22,985 nt of DNA from positions 216-23,200 of the forward strand of contig DIVO01000006.1 in the NCBI GenBank assembly GCA_002428285.1, given 5' to 3'. The position numbers were made by a program, and so were the translations under genes. The stretch is from Patescibacteria group bacterium UBA6130 (lineage in GTDB: Bacteria > Patescibacteriota > Microgenomatia > UBA12405 > UBA6130). This document shows positions 12,883 to 20,112 of this stretch, in pieces (position 1 is the first letter of the stretch; each line of letters begins with the position of its first letter). The notes beneath the pieces were generated by a model. It ran no database searches and was not told the origin of the DNA. It saw nothing but the letters and a program-made list of their open reading frames with translations.

Positions 12883-14355
12883 GTGATAAAAAGTAAATTA
12901 TTTAATAAGTACATCACAACAATACTGCCCATTGCAATTGCTACTCTTTTGTTATCAATGGCTTTGATTTATAACTTTCTAATTTTCCATATAACTGTTG
13001 AGCTATTTACAATTATTGTGGCGGCGGGAATTTTTTTATTCTCGTGGAACACAAGAGGTATTAGTAAAAATTCATTCTTTAATTTTATCGGAATTGCCTT
13101 TTTATCTGTCGGTTTTATTACTTTTCTTCACACCTTAACTTATAAAGGGATGAATCTGTTTCCTGGTTATGATGCTAATCTGCCAACACAACTCTGGATA
13201 ATAGAAAGGTATCTATTAGCTTTTTCTTTCTTATTTGCTGTTATATTTGTCAATAAAAAGTTGCCATTTTTACCTATTATAACTTCCTACTTCGCAATTA
13301 TCGTTCTTGCCTTCTTGTCAACTTTTGTTTGGAAAAATTTTCCAACCAGTTATATTGAGGGTCAGGGTCTAACTGATTTTAAAATTTATAGTGAATATAT
13401 AATTTCTCTCATCTTAATATTAGCCACCTATATGCTTCATAAAAAAAGAGAATATTTTGGCGATAGGATCTATGTGTTATTAATCGCTTCACTGATACTT
13501 AATATTCTCTCAGAATTATTATTTACTTTCTACATCAGTGTTGTTGATATTTTCAACATCTTAGGACACACATTCAAAATGATAGCCTATATAATGATAT
13601 ATATTGCTATTATTGAAATCGGTCTAACACAACCTTATCAAATCATATTCAGAGAACTAAAAAAAACAAGTAAATTAAAGGATGAGTTTATGAACATCGC
13701 CAGCCACGAATTAAAAACTCCTATTACAAGTACAAAGCTTTACCTACAATTACTAAAAAGGCAAAGCAAAAAAGATGAAAAAAGCAAAATTCTGATCGGA
13801 AAGATAGATAAACAAGTTGATAAGATGACAAATTTAATAAATATTCTATTGGATGTGAGTAGAATCGAAACAGGCAAAATCAGACTGAATATGGAAGTAA
13901 TAAATCTTTCGAAATTAGCAAAAAATACCCTTACAGATATACAAAAAATGGCCGATAAACATAGAATGGTTTTTATCGGTCCCAAAACACTTTACCTGCA
14001 AGCAGACAGGTTGAGAATTGGACAGGTTATCGCAAATCTTTTAACAAATGCCATTAAATATTCACCTAAACAAAGTACCATTACCCTTAAAATCAAAAAA
14101 AGGGGCAATACAGCAATTGTTAGCATAAAAGATCAAGGTGTTGGTATAAAATCAAATCACCAAAAGAAACTATTTGGAAAGTATTATCAAATTGAGAAAA
14201 AAAATAAGAGTGAGGGTTTGGGTCTAGGGCTATACATATCCAAGGAGATTATTGAAGCTCATGGGGGCAGCATATGGCTTAAAAGCGCTCCCAATAAAGG
14301 CTCTACCTTCTTTTTTTCTCTTCCTATAATTAAACAAAACGACGATGAAACCTAA
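12883..14355 (+). CDS. MASE3-domain sensor histidine kinase (orphan)
   Basis: A 490-aa kinase. The membrane sensor (about 10-250) has seven or eight helices and the MASE3 signature: FHITVELFTIIVAAGIFLFSW, then HTLTYKGMNLFP and DANLPTQLWIIERY. A HisKA domain follows with SHELKTPI (phospho-acceptor His275), then HATPase_c with N box NLLTNAIKYS (Asn389), G1 DQGVGI (Asp417), the FGKYYQ F box and G2 GLGLGLYI. MASE3 ligands are unknown. There is no PAS domain and no adjacent regulator; the orphan OmpR-type regulator (7147-7827) or receiver (6753-7109) are candidate partners by elimination. The GTG start has no Shine-Dalgarno. Its 3' end overlaps the TGT-like gene by 11 bp. Confidence 0.93.
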   Translation: MIKSKLFNKYITTILPIAIATLLLSMALIYNFLIFHITVELFTIIVAAGIFLFSWNTRGISKNSFFNFIGIAFLSVGFITFLHTLTYKGMNLFPGYDANLPTQLWIIERYLLAFSFLFAVIFVNKKLPFLPIITSYFAIIVLAFLSTFVWKNFPTSYIEGQGLTDFKIYSEYIISLILILATYMLHKKREYFGDRIYVLLIASLILNILSELLFTFYISVVDIFNILGHTFKMIAYIMIYIAIIEIGLTQPYQIIFRELKKTSKLKDEFMNIASHELKTPITSTKLYLQLLKRQSKKDEKSKILIGKIDKQVDKMTNLINILLDVSRIETGKIRLNMEVINLSKLAKNTLTDIQKMADKHRMVFIGPKTLYLQADRLRIGQVIANLLTNAIKYSPKQSTITLKIKKRGNTAIVSIKDQGVGIKSNHQKKLFGKYYQIEKKNKSEGLGLGLYISKEIIEAHGGSIWLKSAPNKGSTFFFSLPIIKQNDDET

Positions 14356-15436
14356 ATATCTCAAGATTAGTGATAGAAAGTTAAAACTGCCAGTTTTTTT
14401 TCCCGATGCCACTCGAGCTGTTCTGAGAACCCTTGACTCCAGAGATATCGAAAATACAAAAACTCCAGGAGTCCTAGTCAATACCTACCATTTATATAGA
14501 GAGCTTGGCAAAAAGGTTTTAAAAAATTTTAACGGAATAAAAAATTTTATGTCATGGAATGGAGGCTTAATTTCTGACTCAGGAGGTTTCCAGGTAATGA
14601 CACTAGCCAAAAGAGGAAATCAGGGTAAAATAACCGACAAAGGAGTCACTTTTAGGCCTTCAGGAAGTAAAAAAATACTTTTAACTCCAGAAAAATCAAT
14701 TGAATATCAAATGCTTATAAAACCTGATATGGCTATAGTCCTTGATGATTTTACCCCACCAAACTCTTCCAAAGAACAAGCCAGAGATACGGTTGAAAGA
14801 ACTATTCTCTGGGCAAAAAGGTCAAAAATTGCCTTTGAAAAAGAGTGTGAAAGAAGAGATTTAAAAATTGGTCAAAGGCCATTGCTTCTTGCCGTAGTCC
14901 AAGGCGGAGAATACGAAGACTTAAGAATAGAATGCACTCAAAGATTGGTTGAGATTGGTTTTGATGGATTAGGGTTTGGAGGCTGGCCAATCAAAAAAGA
15001 TGGAAATTTTGATTATAAAACTGCACAAATAATTTCTCAAAACTGTCCCGATGATTATTTTCTTTATGGATTGGGCATTGGAAAACCCGATGAAATAGTC
15101 GGCTGTGTAGATATGGGATATCATATTTTTGATTGTGTTCTGCCAACCAGAGATGCCAGACATAAAAGATTATATGTCTTTGATGCCGACAAGATAGAGA
15201 ATATCAATGTCAGAAAGAAGGATTTTTATTACTGTTATAATCCCGACAAAGAAAGAAACTATAACGATAAGCGTCCCATCGGAGAATATTGCGACTGTCA
15301 ATTGTGTAAAAACTACTCACGAGCATATTTGGCTCACTTATTTAGAATAAAAGATGTTACTGCACTCAGGCTTTCTACAATTCACAACTTACGATTTTAC
15401 TCAATTCTAATGGAAAAATTACAAGAAAAAGATTAA
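14345..15436 (+). CDS. tgt: Divergent tRNA-guanine transglycosylase
   Basis: A 363-aa TIM-barrel enzyme of the TGT family, which swaps G34 of tRNA-GUN for preQ1 in the queuosine pathway. Key positions are kept: Asp78 in SDSGGFQ, Asp134 in IVLDDF, Gln186 in VVQGG, nucleophile Asp263 in FDCVLPTR, and the zinc site Cys316-x-Cys318-x2-Cys321 with His347 (TIHNLRFY). Oddities: the preQ1 loop usually reading GGLAVGE is GGWPIKK, and the usual YLMGVGTP is FLYGLGIGKP, so base specificity may differ. It overlaps the kinase gene by 11 bp (start ATG 14345), suggesting co-transcription. No queuosine synthesis genes are seen, so a salvaged or different base is possible. Confidence 0.9.
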   Translation: MKPKYLKISDRKLKLPVFFPDATRAVLRTLDSRDIENTKTPGVLVNTYHLYRELGKKVLKNFNGIKNFMSWNGGLISDSGGFQVMTLAKRGNQGKITDKGVTFRPSGSKKILLTPEKSIEYQMLIKPDMAIVLDDFTPPNSSKEQARDTVERTILWAKRSKIAFEKECERRDLKIGQRPLLLAVVQGGEYEDLRIECTQRLVEIGFDGLGFGGWPIKKDGNFDYKTAQIISQNCPDDYFLYGLGIGKPDEIVGCVDMGYHIFDCVLPTRDARHKRLYVFDADKIENINVRKKDFYYCYNPDKERNYNDKRPIGEYCDCQLCKNYSRAYLAHLFRIKDVTALRLSTIHNLRFYSILMEKLQEKD

Positions 15437-15452
15437 TTTTCTGATTTATATA

Positions 15453-15527
15453 ATGGCGAAAATCATAAAATACATAATGAGTATTATAATTATTTCTATT
15501 TTTGCTATATCTCTTGTAATGAAGTAA
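15453..15527 (+). CDS. 24-aa hydrophobic microprotein (tentative)
   Basis: The frame MAKIIKYIMSIIIISIFAIS plus LVMK is a basic start and one membrane helix, 16 nt after the tgt stop codon. There is no Shine-Dalgarno and no family match, and such short hydrophobic frames occur by chance in AT-rich DNA. It is listed because a similar 32-aa frame follows another operon in this window (5980-6078). Confidence 0.25.
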   Translation: MAKIIKYIMSIIIISIFAISLVMK

Positions 15528-15589
15528 AAAGCGCATATTTCTCTTGAATTTCATAACACAAAAGAGACTATTTCTAATACAGCAATCAA

Positions 15590-16387
15590 CTAATAAATTT
15601 TTTTGTAGCGTTTTCCCCAGTTTTTAAATAAGTCGCCAAACTTCTCAGAATCCCTATTAATAGCTATTGGGTATCTGTTTTTATATTCTCTAAAAGGGCT
15701 TTCTTGCCTTGATACCACTGTTAAATCAAAATCACCATCACCAGTTCTATCACAAAGAGCAGAAAGCACTTTTTTATATCCTCTAAGATGAGGTTCGATC
15801 GGGCGATTATTCCAAAAATCCACTTTATTTGCTCTTTTTGACCTTAAGGAATCAAAATACCTGCCAAATCTTCCAAAATCAGAAAGTAAACTAGCATTTG
15901 TCGCTATAAAAACCAATCCCTCTTTGGAGAGAGCATCATATAAACGGCTAAACATCTTGCCTCTTGTCTCTTCAAGCATAAAATGAACTGTATAATCAAG
16001 AAAGACAATATCTAAGCTATTTGGAGCAAAAGGAAGATCTGCCAAATTTGCCTGAATAGCATCTTTGCCTCCTTCTTTTGCCTTAAAAACCGATAAAGAA
16101 CTAATATCTAAAACGCATGATAATGAAGAATCGATTTGTCCTTCGGGAGAATTTTCTTCTCTCATTAATTCCACTAACGCTCGTGAAGCTCTATTGTTAT
16201 CTTGATCCGGATAAAAACCCCCAAAAAGAATTTTTTGATCGGATTTCCAAGTTACTCCTGCTTCTTTATACAATCTTCCAAGAGCATAGGAACAAGCAGG
16301 CGACTGCTCGTCCAGCAAGCAAACTTGACCGGGTTTTTCATTGTTTAGCTGGTGATATCGTTCTCCAATGATTTCTTCTGCAACCAT
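15590..16387 (-). CDS. SAM-dependent methyltransferase-like protein
   Basis: A 265-aa protein with a class I (Methyltransf_11-type) core: the acidic strand CVLDISSLSVFKA (91-103, Asp94 where SAM ribose is held), NLADLPFAPNSLDIVFLDYTVHFM (114-137, motifs II-III), and RLYDALSKEGLVFIATNASLL (motif IV-V). The glycine-rich motif I is poor (ILFGGFYPDQ at 53-62), so SAM binding is likely but not certain. The C-terminal third (RGYKKVLSAL, basic tail WGKRYKKIY) gives no substrate clue. Perfect TATAAT ends 6 nt before the ATG, so it is probably leaderless and monocistronic. Confidence 0.72.
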   Translation of the reverse strand: MVAEEIIGERYHQLNNEKPGQVCLLDEQSPACSYALGRLYKEAGVTWKSDQKILFGGFYPDQDNNRASRALVELMREENSPEGQIDSSLSCVLDISSLSVFKAKEGGKDAIQANLADLPFAPNSLDIVFLDYTVHFMLEETRGKMFSRLYDALSKEGLVFIATNASLLSDFGRFGRYFDSLRSKRANKVDFWNNRPIEPHLRGYKKVLSALCDRTGDGDFDLTVVSRQESPFREYKNRYPIAINRDSEKFGDLFKNWGKRYKKIY

Positions 16388-16393
16388 AGGTAG

Positions 16394-16399
16394 ATTATA
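16394..16399 (-). promoter_or_regulatory. -10 box of the methyltransferase-like gene
   Basis: Perfect TATAAT on the minus strand, 6 nt before the ATG at 16387. No clear -35. Confidence 0.5.
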
Positions 16400-16408
16400 T
16401 ACTCACGT

Positions 16409-17021
16409 TTATCTATTTACTATTTTACCCTCAATCTCATCATAACATTCAGGAATCATGTCTATCGGATAATCAGGATAATTAACTAGGTCAGAGCAAT
16501 AAATTGAGCCATTGCCGTCCCATACCAATTCCCAAACGCCACCAACTTTAGCTGCAAACCAAATCCCCACCTCAAGGACCCGGAGCAACAGAACCTGCCA
16601 CTCCTTGAGCATAATTTCCCTCAACCTTGCTTACACTAACAATTAAATCATTGCCATCTGCGCCTCTTTTATCTACAATGGCTTGTTCAATCATCTGAGC
16701 AATACCTTCTTGACTCTCTAAAGATTGATCTTCTCCTAATTCTTCACATAACTCTTCCCATTCTCTAAGACAAATACCTTTTGGCTCACACCACGAATAT
16801 CCTGCTCCAATTAAACAACCATGTTCATCTGTATCTCCTCCGACAATCTCTTCACCACATTCTTGGGTAGGAACAAGGTCGCTAGGATTTCCATGCTTAA
16901 CCCACTGTCCGTTTTCACAAATCCAAGCGTCTTCATCGCCTCCTAAATAAAATCTAGCCGATAAAACGGCAGTTACCAAAAAAAGCAAAATTGCGAAAGC
17001 AACAAGGTATTTTTTGTTCAT
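16409..17021 (-). pseudogene. Cys-rich anchored protein interrupted by a +1 frameshift at CCT-TGA
   Basis: The first frame (17021-16572, 149 codons) has an N-terminal membrane helix (YLVAFAILLFLVTAVLSA, 5-22), then a Cys-rich part (ICENGQW, EHGCLIGAGYSWCEPKGIC, reminiscent of DUF333/eight-cysteine domains), and stops at TGA after SVAPGP. Dropping one T at CCT-TGA (about 16574) joins it exactly to EVGIWFAAKVGGVWELVWDG in the next frame, which runs to TAG at 16409 with two more Cys. The whole would be about 203 aa, and the second half looks like the natural end of the same extracytoplasmic protein. Readthrough of TGA would not help, since TAA follows seven codons later. Options are a true frameshift mutation, a sequencing error, or programmed +1 shifting. 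Confidence 0.7.
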
Positions 17022-17027
17022 AAAATT

Positions 17028-17056
17028 AATATATTAAATTATTTAAGGAATTTCAA
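17028..17056 (-). promoter_or_regulatory. Promoter of the frameshifted Cys-rich gene
   Basis: On the minus strand TTGAAA (17051-17056), 17 nt, TATATT (17028-17033), then 6 nt to the ATG at 17021. It is one of the clearest leaderless arrangements in the window, and its presence argues that the gene is still transcribed. Confidence 0.6.
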
Positions 17057-17102
17057 ACTCTTACTTTAAACACAAAATTATATAAATAAAATATTAATTT
17101 AT

Positions 17103-17318
17103 GTCCAATTTGTTGCAGATACAAATTGAACTGTCATATATCCAAATCTAGCAGAAATTTGGATGCTTTTTAGTCCAATTTGTTGCAGATACAAATTGAA
17201 CTATCATATAACATTATGGAGCTAATGTTGTTTCTCGTTTAATTTATTGCAGAAATAAATTAAACTATCATATAACATTATGAAACTAATGTTGTTTCGG
17301 TTCACTTAATGAGTGAAC
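17103..17318 (+). repeat. Four-unit tandem array of hairpins with compensatory changes, each with a -10-like box
   Basis: Units start at 17103, 17173, 17237 and 17300 (spacing 70, 64, 63). Units 1 and 2 begin with an identical stem GTCCAATTTGT / ACAAATTGAAC (one mismatch) around TGCAGAT. Unit 3 has GTTTAATTTAT / ATAAATTAAAC, a perfect stem around TGCAGAA: two base pairs changed on both sides and the mismatch repaired. Unit 4 has GTTCACT / AGTGAAC around TAATG. In every unit TRTCA follows, then a TATA box exactly 6 nt after the stem (17137, 17207, 17271, 17324). Units 1-3 also hold TTGCAG 18 nt before that box and a second hairpin (17140-17164; 17210-17229; 17274-17293). This looks like duplicated promoter-operators or structured RNA. 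Confidence 0.8.
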
Positions 17319-17329
17319 TGTCATATAAT
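17301..17329 (+). promoter_or_regulatory. Promoter of 17335, within the last repeat unit
   Basis: TTCACT (17301-17306, inside the unit-4 stem), 17 nt, perfect TATAAT (17324-17329), then 5 nt to the ATG at 17335. A protein bound to the 7-bp inverted repeat would cover the spacer. The message would be leaderless. Confidence 0.55.
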
Positions 17330-17334
17330 AATAT

Positions 17335-18051
17335 ATGGATGTGAAAAAAATGGCTCCGATGATAGCGGCTTTTATTATCTTAATAGCCGCCATAGTTGTA
17401 TTTTTTTTAAGTTACACTTCTCAGGATATTAATCCACCCCAATCTCCTTTAGTCACACCCACGTTCTTTCCAACCTCACCCACTCCCACGCCCACACCAA
17501 AAATCAACACTTTTCAAGGAGACTCTTTATCTTTTGACTACCCAAAATTATTAACTTTTGAAGGCAATGAACAGACAGGTATAATTTTAAGTCATAAGGT
17601 CCAATACCCCCATCAAGATCCATGTGATTTCTCCGAAGGAGTACAAGAACTTGAATATATTACAGATTTTAAAACCGAGATTAAGGTATTTTCCCAAACC
17701 CTAGAAGAAGTAATCATTAATTCTCAAAATAGCAGTTTTGTTCAAGATAATCTAATCCAAGGTGAACTTCAAATAAGTCCAGGGTTTATTGATGAGATCC
17801 AGAATGGAGACCTCTCGGGATATAGAGTTACTCAAGGAGTTGAAGGTTGTGGAAAATACGATTATTATTACTCCAAAAATGGACAAATATTACACTTTGT
17901 CCGATATTTTATACCAGAACTTAACCCAATCAATTCAAACTCCCAAGAATATCTTAGCATTGAAGGAATTATCCACCCAGAACAGGAGACGCAGATATTC
18001 GATCAAATCATTTCTTCAGTTGAACTAAATTCTCAATCAAGCTCTTTATAG
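17335..18051 (+). CDS. Membrane-anchored extracytoplasmic protein with Pro/Thr linker
   Basis: A 238-aa protein: transmembrane anchor (MIAAFIILIAAIVVFFLSY, about 9-27), a Pro/Thr/Ser-rich linker (PTFFPTSPTPTPTPK, about 41-56), then a soluble domain opening FQGDSLSFDYPKLLTFEG. That opening recalls PsbP-like or DUF domains frequent in CPR surface proteins. Two pairs of Cys (DPCDFSEG, EGCGKYDYYY) may form disulfides. The end is EQETQIFDQIISSVELN. No enzymatic motif is visible. It is directly downstream of the hairpin array and probably controlled by it. Its last 19 bp overlap the convergent yibE/F-like gene. Confidence 0.75.
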   Translation: MDVKKMAPMIAAFIILIAAIVVFFLSYTSQDINPPQSPLVTPTFFPTSPTPTPTPKINTFQGDSLSFDYPKLLTFEGNEQTGIILSHKVQYPHQDPCDFSEGVQELEYITDFKTEIKVFSQTLEEVIINSQNSSFVQDNLIQGELQISPGFIDEIQNGDLSGYRVTQGVEGCGKYDYYYSKNGQILHFVRYFIPELNPINSNSQEYLSIEGIIHPEQETQIFDQIISSVELNSQSSSL

Positions 18052-19127
18052 ACAAAAGCGGCAATAATGGTTGAGATAGGAACTGCCAACACAAGCCCTA
18101 TACTGCCTACTAAAGTTTTTACAATTTCTTCGGCAATTATTTCGTAATTAATAGCTTGAGAAAAAGTCAAGGTGCTATTTGTAAAAAGCAAAAGCAAAGG
18201 CAAGGAAGCACCTGTATAAACCAAAACCAAAGTATTAATCATAGAGGCGATATGGTCTCTTCCAACTCTCATTGACTTCTTATAAAGCTCCCAAGAACTT
18301 ATTTTTGTATTTGAAATACTAAGCTCTTGGGTAACTGACACCTGAGAAACCGTAACATCATCCAAAATACCTAAAGAGCTAATAATTATTCCAGCCAAAA
18401 TTAAACCTTTAATATTGATACTATTCCCAGCTATACTGGCAATAAAACCCGCCTCTTCAGATGCAAAACCCGTTAAATTTACTCGCTCAATAAACTCATA
18501 AGCAAAAACAAAAACAATAAATAAGGAAATATAAGTTCCAATAACGGCAATTACCGATTTTTTATTAAATCCATGTGATAAAAAGAAAATTATCGGGACC
18601 AAAAATAAAGCGCTTAACATTGATATCAATACCGGATTATTTCCGGATGCAATTTGGGGAAGAATAAAAAAGAAGATAACTAGAAACGAAACTCCCATTC
18701 CCAAAAAAGAGGTTATGGCTCCGACTTTAACAACCAATAGAGTAATAAAGAAAAAAATCATAAACAATAAAAGCAAAGACGGACCCCTTACAAAATCGGA
18801 AATATAATAAAAACTCTCTCCATCTGGATTTACACCTTTTATGATTTCGACCCTATCACCAACTCTATATTCGGGAGTACCTATACTAAGAAAATCTTTA
18901 GTATCAATAAATATATTTTCTTCTTGAAATTCTTTACCTGTAATTTTTAGCTCTAATTTTTGAGAAATTTGTTTTTCCCCATCAAAATCAACTTCTTCCA
19001 GACTGATTATTTTTTCTACTTGGGCCTGATAAGTTGTTTCTTGACTTTCCTGAGCTTTTACATGTTCAACTGAAAAGCTTACGAAAAATAATATTGCCGT
19101 TAAAAATATAAATTTTGCTGTTTTCAT
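18033..19127 (-). CDS. YibE/F family membrane protein
   Basis: A 364-aa polytopic protein. A signal or first helix (AKFIFLTAILFFVSFSVEHVKA) is followed by a soluble beta-rich region (about 30-120: YQAQVEKIISLEEV, KLELKITGKEF, YRVGDRVEIIKG). Seven or so helices follow, with LGILDDVTVSQVSVTQEL and RVGRDHIASMINTLVLVYTGASLPLLLL, the most conserved YibE/F stretches. The family is widespread in Firmicutes and CPR; its transport or signalling role is unknown. ATG 19127 is chosen over ATG 19148 because TATAAT (19137-19142) lies between them. It is monocistronic by the gap to the next gene upstream. Confidence 0.9.
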   Translation of the reverse strand: MKTAKFIFLTAILFFVSFSVEHVKAQESQETTYQAQVEKIISLEEVDFDGEKQISQKLELKITGKEFQEENIFIDTKDFLSIGTPEYRVGDRVEIIKGVNPDGESFYYISDFVRGPSLLLLFMIFFFITLLVVKVGAITSFLGMGVSFLVIFFFILPQIASGNNPVLISMLSALFLVPIIFFLSHGFNKKSVIAVIGTYISLFIVFVFAYEFIERVNLTGFASEEAGFIASIAGNSINIKGLILAGIIISSLGILDDVTVSQVSVTQELSISNTKISSWELYKKSMRVGRDHIASMINTLVLVYTGASLPLLLLFTNSTLTFSQAINYEIIAEEIVKTLVGSIGLVLAVPISTIIAAFVYKELD

Positions 19128-19136
19128 GTCTGTTTT

Positions 19137-19142
19137 ATTATA
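19137..19142 (-). promoter_or_regulatory. -10 box of the YibE/F gene
   Basis: Perfect TATAAT on the minus strand, 9 nt before the ATG at 19127; a leader of about 2 nt. It decides the start codon. Confidence 0.45.
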
Positions 19143-19273
19143 TTCCAAAATTACTTAAAGTCTTCTAGGGTTATAATACATGCCGAGTAATAAAGACGTA
19201 TTTACTTTTTAAGATAAAGACAAAATCATCAAACTTTCTATAATAACCAAATTACACAAAAACAATTAAAAAA

Positions 19274-20098
19274 TTAATTGGTAACTTCAAAATCTATCCT
19301 TTCCAAAACTTGATGATTAAGCAATAGTCTATACTGATATTTTCCTGGCTTGATATCAAGCATGCCTGTATCATCTCCAAATTCCTTACAATTTATATTA
19401 ACTGTAGAGCTTGAATTAAAAACAATATTTTCTCCCGTTTGACTCTTGTTTCCTGTCTCTTTATTTAAAATCTCAATTGAAACTCCGTACATATCTACCT
19501 TGGGCTTAATCCCATAACAAAATTTATCTTCATTAAGGTTAAATACTTGAGTTTTTTCTATTTCTGAATTTTCTAGTCCTAATCCCTTAGGTATTTTAGC
19601 TAAAAAAAACTCCGATAAATACTTGTCCGCTGATAAAATAAAGTTATCCTCGTCACCTTCTAAGACATAAACGCTTTGGGTTGTCTCAACATCATTAGAA
19701 ATGGCAACAATTTCCTCAAAAAGTTTGTCGTGATAAAGAGTTGGAGTTTTTTCGTCGGATATTTTATAAATCGTATTTTCAAGTGACAAAATATGTCTAA
19801 TAATACCCATCCTGACAGAACTACCTTCTTCAAACAAAACAACTGTGCCTTCTCTCAAGTCATTTTCGCTGAAACAACGATCCAGACTTAATGAAGAACC
19901 CGTTGCCAACAAGGGAGACATCGATTGACCACTAATTTGAACCGAATAACTGCATAAATATTTATCTGCGAACCCAAATTTTTCTGATAATGATTGGGGG
20001 AAACGTAGCGGGACAAACTTTATCCAGAAAGGGAAAGAGACTAAAGAAATAAAACACAAAATCAAAATCGTTCTTAATAATTTTTTAATAATTCCCAT
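19274..20098 (-). CDS. Signal-peptidase-I-like (S24/S26 fold) membrane protein
   Basis: A 274-aa protein with an N-terminal membrane helix (LLRTILILCFISLVSFPFWI, about 7-26), then VQISGQSMSPLLATGSSL (53-70), which contains the SPase I box SGxSMxP with candidate nucleophile Ser59. Next come GTVVLFEEGSSVRMGIIRHIL (84-104) and VLEGDEDNF-type strands. The usual general base Lys (KRV/KRI) is not obvious: Arg101-His102 stands in its place, closer to the His-dependent archaeal/ER-type enzymes but with order swapped. Residues about 180-274 form an extra domain with Cys194 and Cys237. It follows the cohesin-like gene by 14 nt, so the two form an operon. It may be a dedicated processing enzyme or an inactive relative. 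Confidence 0.7.
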   Translation of the reverse strand: MGIIKKLLRTILILCFISLVSFPFWIKFVPLRFPQSLSEKFGFADKYLCSYSVQISGQSMSPLLATGSSLSLDRCFSENDLREGTVVLFEEGSSVRMGIIRHILSLENTIYKISDEKTPTLYHDKLFEEIVAISNDVETTQSVYVLEGDEDNFILSADKYLSEFFLAKIPKGLGLENSEIEKTQVFNLNEDKFCYGIKPKVDMYGVSIEILNKETGNKSQTGENIVFNSSSTVNINCKEFGDDTGMLDIKPGKYQYRLLLNHQVLERIDFEVTN

Positions 20099-20112
20099 TT
20101 ATAAAACTGTCT

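Noticed and set aside
16572..16574. UGA reassigned to Gly (code 25)
   Set aside because: Reading through this UGA meets TAA seven codons later, and UGA acts as the normal stop of the baeRF gene at 4955-4957.
17103..17318. CRISPR array
   Set aside because: Units are unequal (63-70 nt), the hairpin arms vary, the inter-hairpin parts are themselves similar between units, and no cas gene is present.
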